NCBI RefSeq assembly: GCF_004210375.1
Contig: NC_134832.1
Coordinates: 152,517,592 to 152,581,591 of the forward strand
DNA: 64,000 nt
Source of the DNA: Tachypleus tridentatus
Lineage: Eukaryota > Arthropoda > Merostomata > Xiphosura > Limulidae
Direction: 5' to 3'
Position numbers and translations under genes: made by a program
The notes under the pieces: model-generated
Databases searched by the model: none
What the model was told of the DNA's origin: nothing
The model's input: the letters and a program-made list of their open reading frames with translations, nothing else
Shown here: one piece after another, positions 47,501-58,154 of the stretch
How the letters are laid out: the number at the start of each line of letters is the position of its first letter
How positions within the stretch are numbered: the first letter of the stretch is position 1

Positions 47501-48445
47501 TCAAGCTGACATTTGCGAGAACGGGATGCCCGCGCACGAAGAATCGAATAACGCTCGGTAAGTAAACGGAACGCGCATTTCAATTGTTCATACCATTTAA
47601 TTTTATCAGTCCCATAAACTGACCAACTACGACTTCTGGCGATCAACAGCTTAATGGCTTTCACATATTCGGCATCCCTCAATAACTGGTTATTGAAGTG
47701 CCAGAAATTAGGACCTCTGACAATTGGTCGCAGAGTAAGGTCGAAGCCCAATAAAGCGTGATCTGTAGCAGGAAACCACAACGTACGGAAACGTTGGACA
47801 GTCCCCTGCAAGGTAGAAGAAAGCAAAACCCTGTCAATACGTGACGACATCATCTCACCATTAACAAAACGCTTCCATGTGAAACCAGGTGTAGTCGGCG
47901 ATATGAGTGAATGCGCATCAAGCAAATCAAACCTATTAAGAAACTGGACAAAAGCCGAACGGCTGGCGTCACGGTAGAAACGGACCGGAAATCGATCGCG
48001 TGCCACATCCACCACACAATTAAAATCTCCCACAACAAGCAATCCCGTGCAACCATCCAAACAATACACCAAGTTTTGGAAAAATTCCCGTCGCTCGGAG
48101 ATATCGCGAGGAGCGTACACAGATGATAACAGATAAGACAAAGACTCGAAACTGAATTTGACTGTCAGAACCCTACCCACCCCATCAGAAGAAACGAATG
48201 TAACATTATCACACAAAACTGCTGTACCAAGATGGTAACCCTTGTCGGCCAGAAGTAGAATTATTAAAAAAAACTACACCTGGCCAAAATTTCAGAACGA
48301 CATCATAAAAATTATCAGTGAAAAACGTTTCCTGTAAACAAACAACATCAAAATTAGTAACAAAGTAATCCAGGTAATAAGCCAGCTTACTAACATTACG
48401 CAACCCATTACAATTCAAAACTCCCACCCTTAGTAAATGTACCAT
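44587..48445 (-). pseudogene. LINE copy C ORF2: endonuclease-reverse transcriptase, nearly open
   Basis: About 1286 codons with three frame breaks. Two are one-base homopolymer differences from copy B (an A run near 48215 and a C run near 47268). The third, near 44850, is shared with B and shifts the last ~85 codons. Rough positions are endonuclease 1-240, reverse transcriptase motif A LDQMQAFDRV near 595, motif B near 650, motif C QHADDTTL near 695, and the CX2CX8HX4C finger near 1145. All catalytic blocks are present: the endonuclease N, E, D and H motifs, and the motif A aspartate plus the DD of motif C. The histidine before DD, where most LINEs have F or Y, is the same in all three copies. 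Confidence 0.93.
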
Positions 48446-48608
48446 GCTAAAGAGAAAGTAAAGGTACAAGAATTGAAAGGAAACTGTCACAAACACAAAA
48501 ATAACAAGAATAAATGTAAAGATCTAAGCAAATATGCACAAAGTTCAAATAACAATAAATGACAGTCTTACACGAACTGAAACAAACAAACTGTCACAAA
48601 AAACACAT

Positions 48609-49701
48609 TTAAGGCTGCGACACCGCCTTCGCCCGAGATATCCGTAGTATTGGCACGTCCGACACCCGTTTTCGTCCACTGCCCTTCTTAGAAGTGTCAC
48701 CAGGAGACATTGCCACCACACTAGCATACCTCCAACGACGAGGAAGAGGCACCTCCACATCGCCGGCGGTACTCACACCACTAACCGGAAGTGGCGGGAA
48801 GTGACGATCAAAATTGCGACTTGCAGCAGGGGGGGTGACTACTTGCCCGTTCCCTGGCCCCACCAGAAACCGTCGATCGTCGGGCAGAAACATCGTCCAC
48901 CACCCGATGGGTAGCTGCAGCCTTCTTTGAAAGGGGAACCTCCGAATCAACGCGTGGACAAACAGAAATGGTGTCAACATCATGAGGCACTGCACGAGAG
49001 GGAGCAGCCGTGTCTACTTCAGCGGCGTCACGAGAAGTAGTAGGCGTGGCCACTTCAGCGTCGTCACTAGAGGAAGTTCGAGGAACAACAAGCTTGGGAC
49101 AACGTTGACGGACGTGTCCCTGCATATGACAATGTCGGCATATAAACTGGGGGCAATCGCGATATAGATGATCCGCCCCCAAACATAAATTACATACTTT
49201 TGACTGGCGATCATGCTTCACTTTTACCAATACCGCCTTGCCCAAAGGATCAAAAACTTTTACTACGTACGGCAAAGAAATACACTTCTCACTAAAACAC
49301 ACACGAACATGGCGTATACCTAAGTATATGCCCTGGTCCCTCTTCCACACAATAGGGCTTTTAACTTCACAATCATAATCTTTAAGTTTATTTAGTATAA
49401 TATCATCGTCGATATATTCGGGTACGTCCATAAATGACACAGTAATAGTACGTTTAGTGACACCATTAGCCGAACAGTGCACACCATTTACAGTTAGACC
49501 AGCATCTATAGCCAGGTCCACATCGTCGGGAAGAACAAAAGTTACCTCATATCCACCCGGGCGAGGAACAACAGCAGTGACCGAAGCAGCACCAAACGTA
49601 GAAATAACAGAATGGATAACGTCCCCATGGCTTGAAGTTGTCGTTTCAACAAAAACTGTACGACGCATAACTTCCATGACCTTCTTGGTTGATGAAGACA
49701 T
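48609..49701 (-). pseudogene. LINE copy C ORF1: RRM-like and CCHC RNA-binding protein
   Basis: About 364 codons from MSSSTKKVMEV to the stop at 48609-48611. The first ~280 codons are open, covering the RRM-like region and both CX2CX4HX4C knuckles. A frame break follows near 48830-48860, in a stretch with a seven-G run and a CCC/CC difference from copy B. The acidic Ser/Thr/Ala-rich linker and the basic C-terminus (KKGSGRKRVSDV) are as in B. About 160 nt separate it from ORF2, so the two ORFs do not overlap. Confidence 0.92.
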
Positions 49702-49821
49702 CGTCAAACAACTTGAAAAATACAAAATCTAGCAAAAAAAAAAAACTACACACTCACTAGGCTTAGCTGTTAAATTTACACTAAGGCAATGAGGAGCTCG
49801 AAAAACACGTCTGTACTCGTT

Positions 49822-49860
49822 GACGAGAACCGGCGCTTTCAACGTGGTATGAACGATGAC
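49822..49860 (-). pseudogene. 5S rRNA gene, 5' part (nt 1-39) beside LINE copy C
   Basis: Same 39-nt remnant as at 42253-42291, with the target duplication at 49822-49834. Confidence 0.96.
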
Positions 49861-51578
49861 AGTTTAATTTTCTTTCTTATTTGGTGTTTTAAGTGTTACT
49901 CTAAAAGAAAATCGTTGTCGCAGCCCAAAATTTCCTAGTTGTGAAATATAAGAGATGCTTTAGGAATTCACTTTTACTGGAGGACGCTGGAAAGTGGAGC
50001 CTGATAACTCTGGTTTGCGTTACACATCCCCGGAACTACACGAGTGTCATTTCGGGGGTATGGAAACTGTCGCTCACAGGCGTGTGTGTCATTGACTTAA
50101 ATTGATCAATTTAGCCTCTGAGAACTTTTCTCAAACGTCTTTTAGTCACATGTTGGTGTTTATGTCTTCTTTATATTTCTTTCGGACCTACTTTCGCAAA
50201 ATCTGGTATTTTACTCTCGTTACACAGGCCCACATCCCATCACTTACAGATATGTGTGCAGAATTTAGATTTTTAACACGAGCTTGCATCGGGATTAGAA
50301 TTATTTAATATTCACCTTCTTTTATTCGTCATTTGGCTATACACATTAATTTACCTGTGTTTATTAACGTGTATTTTGGTTTCCATCGGGAGAAGTCGTG
50401 TACTCGCCTCCTTCTCCCCCTACAACAAAATAGTATTAAACGCTGGTTACCGTCTAGTGGGAGTGCCTCAGAAGTCGCTCTTTTGTCTCTCGCTAAAGAA
50501 GTGTATGGATATTAATGAAAGTACGTTGCAAAAACTGGGAATAATTCTCTGACGTTATAGAAACAGAATGAATAAAGGAACAGCACCTGTCACACTCGGC
50601 TACTACCGTTCGCGAGTCGGAAGCGTGCCACGTACCGAGTTCCTACTTATCTGAAGACGTTTTCTTCGCGTTTTGCTTTCACTGCTATGTTTTCAATTTT
50701 GCTTTTACTGTTTTGTAACTTTTTTTTTTCTTGTTGTTTCTACTCGCCTATTTTGTTTTATACTCCAATAGCAAAGACTCTTGTCGTTATTGGAAAGTTA
50801 ATTTTCAAATGCACATACATATAAAATAGATATTTGATTTATAAATAAGGTGTGCAATCGTCGGTGTCTCCGAGTGAAGGCTCTCTCTGCTGGGTTATAT
50901 TTCTAGACAAAGTAATTTTACAAAACGTAGCGAACGAACGTTATGTAAGGAAACTCGAAATATTTGTCGCATCGCCTTTTCTGTGTAGCAGACAGATCCC
51001 TCGACAATTGCTTTTTCTTAGGCAAAACGTGCACGAGCGAGACAATTTTGTGAAATAGGGAAACGTTTTAAATTCCATCTGTATAAGACTGCCTTAGATT
51101 GATGTGGGCTGGATCTACTCATTAACGAAGTTTCTGTTTTGTAGATTTCGCACCCTTTGTGCATTCCGAAGATCGACCCGCGAAGATAGTTTATTTCTTT
51201 TCTCTCCAACATACGTCTGATTGGAGGGGTTTGGTTTAAAGTGAAATGGAACGCGGCTCACGCCACCTGCTTAGAGAGCTGCTAATTTTCTTGAACGATC
51301 GCATGAAATGAATGTTTGAACTTCGTTTTCGAAGCGTGTTTTATCAACTGACTTGTTGATGGGAAAAGTTGATTAGTTCCTATAACAAGAATGTTTTCCC
51401 AACAGTTTACCATTATAAACACCTAGTATTAAGGTTTTTCAATTGAGCCAACCACTTTCTTTCTCGCTTTCGGGAAGGATTTTTTATCTCTTAAATCAGA
51501 AATTGTGAAAAAAGTAAGAGGTATCGATCAGCTCTTTGCGAGACCTACAAATTTCAACGAGAAAAAAAAAAAAAAAAA
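49861..51578. repeat. 5S intergenic spacer, unit 9 (short form)
   Basis: 1718 bp with one ~400-bp block (near 50907). It is the last spacer of the array and has slightly more substitutions than inner units (for example near 51297-51440). Confidence 0.92.
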
Positions 51579-51670
51579 GTCATCATCACCCGGTATTCCC
51601 AGGTGGTCACCCTCCCAAGTACTAACCGGGCCCGCCGTTCCTTAGCTTCGGTGATCGGACGAGAACCGGC
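51579..51670 (-). pseudogene. 5S rRNA gene, 3' part (nt 27-118) beside LINE copy D
   Basis: This is the 3' part of a split 5S gene, joined to the poly(A) of LINE copy D at exactly nt 27. The corresponding 5' part is not found, because the array ends inside copy D. One base in the A-box region differs (plus strand ccgttcctta for ccgttgctta). Confidence 0.95.
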
Positions 51671-54600
51671 TTTTTTTTTTTTCTCTTTATTTATCCCACC
51701 TCAACGAGGGGGTATGCACAGAAATACAACAAATAAAACACAAGTAATGAATTAGCAAGTAACAACAACGCAACAGATTACCATGCTGAACAGCACCACA
51801 AAGTTAATAAAATTAAGTAAAAATAAATAAAAGTGGTATATGAAACAGCAGGTAATCCACCAAACATTACAGTGAACATTAAGAAAACAAGAAACCAATG
51901 TATCTTTCATTGCTAACAAAAATAGTATGAAATAACAATTTATCTTAACACAGTACATAAGATATAACCTTGGGCACCTTGGGTTACCAAGCTACCAACA
52001 TAAGAATACACAGAATAAAATACATTTAATGAGTTATGTAACAAAGATCGCTGATGATGGAGATGAATATGTCTACGTACACGCACTTTAAACATTGAAA
52101 TTAAATGAATGACGCGATTTCGTGCCAAAGAAACTGAACGTGCAGAACATATAACTTGACGTGCCAAACTAGTAATCAAAAGGAATATGTTCCAGCATCT
52201 CCTAGGTAACGAAGGATGAGATCCCACTAAGAGGCATCTCCTCCATACCCAGTTAGATATGGGACATCCAAAATAAAACTCCAATAATTTATATACATAT
52301 GACCACAAGGGCTGTACAAAAGGACATTGGAAAAACAGATGGTCTATGGTTTCCCGCGCCTGTGAACAGAAAGTGCACAACCCTGTGGGATGTCTGTCCA
52401 TATGTATCAGCTTGACATTAGTGGTTATCGCCCGCAACCACAGTAAATAATCCACATCACAAACATAAAAACCCACAAAAGAAGAATAAGCTTTTTTTTC
52501 GAATGCGTTTCCAGTCTCCAGGAGGAACAATATCCCCAGTAGAATGGAGCAGGGAAATTAGTAGCGAGTGAAAACTGTAAATGTCCCACCAGTTGCCTCA
52601 CAGATAAACCTTGAAAATGAACTCGATTATCAGGTGGTCCAGAAAATATAAATCTACAACACATGTGGACGACGGAAGAGGAGCCGGCTGGGTGGACAAA
52701 ACCGGCAACCAGTCCACAGGCAACGCCTCCTTGAGCATATGAAAATGTGAAAAACTTGTGCGGGCATTGGCCAACGGGTCAGCGTCCGTACACATTTCAA
52801 TCACTGCCCCCACCGGAAGAAAAGCAGGGAGCACCTCGTACAATAAATGGCGGACCTGAACCAAACCTGCGTTAATAAATTCAGGAAAATGAAATGGTCG
52901 GTGCCGAACATCAACAATAGCCGGATTGAAAAACAAAGGTTCATCAAAAATCTGTGGGGAAAGAGGAGCTGGGACAACCCCTTTATCCCCAAGAAGAACC
53001 TTCCAGGCATGAAACATTTCCTGAATATAGAAAGGTAACGATTTCACAAAACGTGGCAAAATACGGCATTGAAGAATCCGAAAGCCCAAAGAGAGATTAC
53101 CATAACAAGAAAAAAATCCAGAAAGAAGTTGTCGCAAGGTGGTAGGACAAGAAGCATCCAAACAACGCTGCAACAACTTCAAACGGAATGCGAGTTTACG
53201 AGTATTAACATCAACCAAGTTGATACCTCCACAATCATAACTCCGGATCAGAATACCGTATGCCACTTTATGTATACCTCCCCGCCAAATAAAATCCAGT
53301 ATACATTTGCGAAATCGAGCCTCAAACTGTCTTGGCAACGGGAGTATATTCAACGGGTACCATAACACCGATGCCACCAAGGAGTTCACCACAAGAGATT
53401 TACCCTTTAGCGACAAAGAACGAAATCGCCACGACACCAAGACACGAGATAACCTGCGCAAAACACCCTGCCACGTTTCTTGCAGCATGACATCGAAATG
53501 AGAGTGGAAAACTATTCCCAAAATCCGAATAGGATCCTGGGAAATTCTCAACTCACCAAGGACGAAGTCTGCAGAAGAGGCCAAACACCCAACCCACAAA
53601 CCCTGACTCTTGGTCCAGTTGATCTTCCCACCAGTAGCTTTGCCAAACGATTGACAGACATCCAACACATGCGGCAAAGATTTGGCGTCTCGTAAGGTTA
53701 AGGTGGTATCATCAGCATGCTGATAAGTAAGTGAAGGCGTGGTGAGTAGCACATCACCATCAATACCAGTAATATGTACATTATGAACTAACATATTTCG
53801 TAACGGTTCGACACTGAGAACGTAAAGTAGAGCAGACATTGGGCATCCTTGACGAATACCCCGAGTTACAGCAAAATCATTAGTGAGAAATCCATTAAAC
53901 TTAACACAACTAGAAATTGAAGTATAGCAAAGACGAACCCAATGAACAAAAGTAGAACCAAAACCCATACGCACAAGAAGTTGAAATAGATAGTCATATG
54001 CCACCCGATCAAAGGCTTGCATCTGATCGAGCTTCAAAAGATTCCACCCTGTCCGGTACGTGCTAAAGATTGCAATAGCAAAACGAGTGTTAACGAAGTA
54101 TCAGCAACGTCCCGACCAGGTATACACCCGGATTGGTCATCTGAAACTAAACTGGAGATCACAGACGAAAGGCGACGAGCCAGCACTTTGGCCAAAAGCT
54201 TATAGTCAGAACAAAGTAATGTCAAAGGCCGGCTGTTAGCCGCCAACCGTCGATCCCCACCTTTCGGTATAGGAACAATTACCCCAGAACACATTGTACG
54301 GAGCAACTGTGGAGAGTGGAACAGTTCAGACAACACAGATAAAAAGTCGTTAACAAAAAGAGGGAGAAAATATTTGAAAATTCGGACGTAAAACCATCCA
54401 AACCAGGAGATTTGCCAATCGGTAAACTGTCTAGAGCAGCGAGAATTTCCGAAATCGTGAATGGAGCATCACAAATATCAGCTTGTTCATGGGTGAGAGT
54501 TTTATCAACAAAGGTGAAAACGAAATCGATGTCGTCCTGCAGAACAATATCTTTATTATATAGTGCTGAATAATATTGATGCAGAACAGCAGCGACATCA

Positions 54601-55070
54601 TCCGCATCGGACACTTCTTCACCCCCATCAGTGAGCATGGATCGAAACTCAATTCTGCTCTGTCGGACTCTTTCCATACGAAGAAAGTAAGAGGTAGACT
54701 TCTCACCCTCCTCAAACCAACGAATATGAAAACGAATCCTCGCCCCCTCTATCGTATGGTGATCCAAATTCTCCAATTCATCTTCGAGTTCATATAATTT
54801 TACCTTAGACCTACCAGGGTAACGGGACAGCTTTCGAAGCTCACGTGTAATGGACGACTCAAGCTGACATTTGCGAGAATGGGATGCCCGCGCTCGATGA
54901 AGCGAATATCGCTGGGTAAGTGAACGGAACGCGGATTTCAGTGTTTCATACCACGAAATTTTATTAGTCCCATATACTGTCCAACTTCGACTTCTGGCGA
55001 TTAACAGCTTAATGGCTTTCACATATTCGGCATCCCTCAACAACTGGTTATTGAAGTGCCAGAAATTAGG
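51671..55070 (-). mobile_element. 5S-targeting LINE, copy D, lacks 5' third; array edge
   Basis: 3400 bp of the same LINE: poly(A), 3' UTR and about two thirds of ORF2. The sequence leaves the LINE at about 55070 and continues into non-array DNA with no 5S 5' part and no duplicated target site. The copy is a mosaic. The 3' UTR and the stretch 54350-55070 are clearly diverged from copies B and C (about 84-87% by eye), while 52600-54330 is nearly identical to them. Confidence 0.92.
51940..55070 (-). pseudogene. LINE copy D ORF2 (partial): reverse transcriptase and CCHC finger
   Basis: The frame starts after the endonuclease domain (PNFWHFNNQLLRDAEYVK) and includes the same reverse transcriptase motifs as copies B and C: LDQMQAFDRV, IRQGCPMSALLYVL, QHADDTTL and GGKINWTKSQ, plus the C-terminal CTFC...H...C finger. 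About three or four frame breaks are visible. Near 52201 it has the extra base missing in B and C, and the frame then continues to TQGAQGYILCTVLR before the stop. That is probably the true ORF2 end. The endonuclease is absent. Confidence 0.9.
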
Positions 55071-55889
55071 ACATACCAACCATACCAGATAGACTACAAC
55101 ATAGTACAATAATGTACTTTAATAAGAATTGGATGAAAAACGAATTACTATGCGAACTAGACAGGTACCTCATACGTGATGAAGCTAGTCCTAAATATCT
55201 CTCCTCAGTTAATTTATATTTTAAACATAAAAATAAATAAATACATAAAAAAAAAAATATTAAATAATAATAATAATGTGCCATCAGCAAACTTGACATT
55301 CTGCTGATAGAGTAAAATAATAACTATATATGTTCCACAATACATGGACATTGCCCTGAAAAGGATCAAAATAATATTCAGTTCTTCAATTACAAATACC
55401 AATCCGTCAAGACCATAAGTACGGGGAGGAGGAAGAGGTCACAGAGAATCTGACCCTCCAGGGTATGAACTTTTTTTACCCAAACACCGACAGAGAATGT
55501 TGTCTTTGAAATTTGTAGTTAGTGATAATAATTTGATTCTTGTTAATTAATTTTTTGTTATGTATCACCACAATAATATATTATTAATCTGCGATAACTA
55601 GAATATCTTAATTATGCGGACATATTTGATACTTAAACTTTGAAGAAAAAATAGATTATGACTCAGAATCCGATTCAAACTGAATGAAATTGGATGTCTT
55701 ATTCGATTTCGAGCCAAATATAGCTATCTGGAAACTGAAGTGACACACCAACTTGTTATGTATATGTACGCCTCTTGTTTCCAGGCTTAGATTTAATTAT
55801 AATTTCAAGTTGTAAATGTACATATTGTAAGTTATTAATAATAAAGCGCGAAGGAAGTTGTAACAATGTGATAAAAATGTAGTAATAAT
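55071..55889. other. Non-array DNA to the right of the 5S array
   Basis: AT-rich sequence with short TAA/TTA runs around 55250-55280. No gene or repeat could be supported. It is the only non-array flank that is physically joined to the array in this window. Confidence 0.5.
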
Positions 55890-56166
55890 TAAAGTTTGTT
55901 TGTTTTGAATTTCGCGCTAAGCTACTCGAGGGTTATGCGCTCGTCGCCCCAACTTTAGCAGTGTAAGATTAGAGGGAAGGCAACTAGTGATCACTACCGC
56001 CCGCCAACTTTTGGGCTTATCTTTTACCAACAAAAAGTGAGATAGACTGAACCTTATAACGCCCCCACGGCTGAAAAGGCAAGCATGTTTGGTGCGACGG
56101 GGTTTCGAACCCGCGACCTTGAGATTACGAATCGTACGCCTTAACCCACCTGGCCATGCGAGGCCA
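55890..56166 (-). mobile_element. tRNA-derived SINE, family S1
   Basis: A gttt-rich tail at the left, then cgcgctaagctactcgaggg, ttagagggaaggcaac, cgcccccacggctgaaaagg, then reverse B box gtttcgaacccgcgacc and the reverse A-box region ending ctggccatgcgaggcc. It is well preserved, so among the younger S1 copies. Confidence 0.88.
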
Positions 56167-56755
56167 CTAAGTAAGAATAAGACGTAAGATAATTTGAATT
56201 AGGTTGGTTAAGAATCCCAGTGGGAGTGACACTATATTAACAATAATCTGAGTAAATGAATAACATATATTGTCTATAGCAGGGGTGTGCAACAGGCGGC
56301 CCGCGGGCCACAACCCGGCCCGCCAAGCCATTTAGTGTGGCCCTAGTTGTTGTAATCTAACCATGTGGCCTGATCTGTAATCCAACGCAAATGGAATATT
56401 TTTAAAAGCATCGATCCCACGGGATTCCCAGGCTTCGACTCGACAAACTTCTAAAATTATCTTTGCTAGAGAGGAGCAGGCCGAATTCGATTGGTCGGCC
56501 TCCTTAGGGCATGAATAGGTGACGTGCACTAGCACTATTGTCTACGACTCAACGTCATGTCCTGAACCTCGCCTTCGCCCGCTGGCGACAATTTTCCCTA
56601 ACCTCTGCTGTCCGTCATTCATTATTGGTGAAAATTTTATTACCTTTTACAGTTACTACAAGAGATTGAAGGTAAATTGATTATTATTTAGCATATTGTT
56701 GTGACTTTACTGAATTTATTAAAATTTTGCTTTCAGATGCATCTGATTCTATGTA

Positions 56756-56827
56756 CAGTGTGACCTCGTTATTCGCGGGGGTTACGTTCTTTACCCTCCC
56801 GCGAATAGCGAAAAACCGCGAATATCC
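56756..56827. mobile_element. pogo/Tigger-like terminal fragment inside the hAT element
   Basis: The segment starts at a TA dinucleotide with cagtgtgacctcgttattcg. It contains internally paired pieces (attcgcggggg and cccgcgaatagcg, ccgcgaatatcc), a layout known from the ends of Tc1/pogo-type transposons. Only one end is present. Its position inside the hAT copy means it inserted later, or was captured with the internal deletion. Confidence 0.5.
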
Positions 56828-56835
56828 AGGTTCAG

Positions 56836-57361
56836 TTGAGAAGAGCCATATTGACCCATTTTACATGTCTTGCAACCAGGAAACTGGAATTTCCTAATCT
56901 GGATTGCACCAAATATGGAACCAGTGTACAAAAGCTGCGTGATGAGTTTGCAAACAGATTTCCAGATTTCAGACAAACTGAAATTAGATTGAAATTGTTC
57001 GCTCAACCTTTTGATTTGGCAGTGGAAGACAGTCCTGATGATTGCCAAATGGAACTCATTGAACTGCAGGCTGACATGGACACTAAAGGAAATTCTCTGA
57101 AAACAGTTTGCTAGACTTTTACAAACTCTGTGTACGTGAAAAGTTTCCCAATTTGTCTCGTCATGCACAAAGAATTGCCTCCCTTTTTGGTAGCACCTAC
57201 TGCTGTGAGCAATTTTTCTCCAAAATGAAGCTCATCAAAACCAAATGTAGAAGTCAGCTGACTGATGAACATTTGACCAGTCAGTTAAGAGTGGCAACCA
57301 CTTCTGTCAAAGCTGATATTGACAAGCTCTGCAAGGACTCTAAATTTCAAGTGTCGCACTA
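56836..57361 (+). pseudogene. hAT transposase C-terminal remnant
   Basis: The first frame reads through FPDFRQTEIRLKLFAQPFDL and DCQMELIELQAD. After a one-step frame change near 57095-57110 the next frame reads LDFYKLCVREKFPNLSRHAQ, then FGSTYCCEQFFSKMKLIK and LTDEHLTSQLRVA, ending KFQVSH and stop. This is the hAT dimerisation region (CEQFFSKMK...LR..L-type), of the subfamily that gave rise to domesticated proteins such as GTF2IRD2 in mammals. It ends about 165 bp before the right inverted end. Confidence 0.88.
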
Positions 57362-57534
57362 AAATGATCACTCATGCAAAAATATAAAATATTATTGCTT
57401 GCATTTTGAGAATTTTTTTTTTAATTTATTGTGCATGTACACGAATAAGCTTGTTTTTTAAGTGGCCCCGCTTGATTGATGAAGTTGGTTATATGGCCCA
57501 CCGACGAAAAATGTTGCACACCCCTGGTCTATAG

Positions 57535-57879
57535 TATACAGGACCATTTTTATATAGTTTTATGATTTGAATTTTGTTAGTTCAGTACTTGTAATTAAAC
57601 CATGAATTATGATGTTCTTGCTTCATGCTTGAGGTCTAACATATAGCTTAACATTTAGTATTAAATATTTGTACTGACAGTACAAAACGTTTGATACTTA
57701 GAAGTTTGTACAATGTTAATAAAGTGTTTATTTTCTTACTAACTTATAATAATGTTTGTGAGGTTTATACAATTTATAAACGCATTCTCTGTTGATGTTA
57801 ATCATTTTAATATTTTTATATCATTTTGCGTGAAACTTAATTATTGTATTAGTTTTTGTAATATTAGTTGGATTTTTTT
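57535..57879. other. AT-rich DNA between hAT and SINE
   Basis: Nothing could be supported here beyond a low-complexity T-rich stretch. The short plus-strand frame at 57752 overlaps the SINE edge and is not called. Confidence 0.5.
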
Positions 57880-58154
57880 TGATTTTTTTTGGAATTTCGC
57901 ACAAAGCTACTCGAGGGCTATCTGTGCTAGCCGTCCCTAATTTAGCAGTGTAAGACTAGAGGGAAGGCAGCTAGTCATCACCACCCACTGCCAACTCTTG
58001 GGCTACTCTTTTACCAACGAATAGTGGGATTGACCGTCACATTATAACGCCCCCACGGCTGGGAGGGCGAGCATGTTTGGCGCGACGCGGGCGCGAACCC
58101 GCGACCCTCGGATTACGAGTCGCACGCCTTACGCGCTTGGCCATGCCAGGCCCA
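57880..58154 (-). mobile_element. tRNA-derived SINE, family S1
   Basis: This is the best-preserved S1 copy. Tail gattttttttggaatttcgc, then cacaaagctactcgagggct, tagcagtgtaagactagagg, cgaatagtgggattgaccgt, cgcccccacggctgggaggg, then reverse B box gcgcgaacccgcgacc and the reverse A-box region ending ttggccatgccaggccc. The GC content of the head is high and it has few lesions. Confidence 0.9.

Larger units (their letters stand above)
44314..49821 (-). mobile_element. 5S-targeting LINE (Tx1-clade-like), copy C, full length
   Basis: 5508 bp, nearly identical to copy B, with the same 5' end, the same 13-bp target duplication and the same orientation. It shares with copy B a one-base absence near the end of ORF2 (about 44850; 37275 in B) that copy D lacks. 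B and C therefore stem from one source, or one arose from the other by unequal exchange in the array. It is the best-preserved copy, with an uninterrupted stretch of 813 codons in ORF2. Confidence 0.95.
21872..51670 (-). repeat. Tandem 5S rDNA array
   Basis: Nine spacers of 1.7-2.1 kb alternate with 5S genes, all on the minus strand. Distances between gene starts on the plus strand are 2218, 2045, 2199, 2143, 1833 and 2217 bp from 23994 to 36649. Two more units are enlarged to 7573 and 7357 bp by full-length LINE insertions. Spacers are near-identical, as expected for a concertedly evolving array. The left edge is cut by a scaffold gap and the right edge lies inside LINE copy D. Confidence 0.95.
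56280..57526 (+). mobile_element. hAT-superfamily DNA transposon, internally deleted
   Basis: 1247 bp bounded by 15-bp inverted ends (caggggtgtgcaaca) and a perfect 8-bp target duplication gtctatag at 56272-56279 and 57527-57534, as is typical of hAT elements. Subterminal sequence includes cggcccgcgggccac. The remaining coding part is the C-terminal end of the transposase. The N-terminal BED finger and catalytic core are missing, so it could only have moved with help from another copy. Confidence 0.93.
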
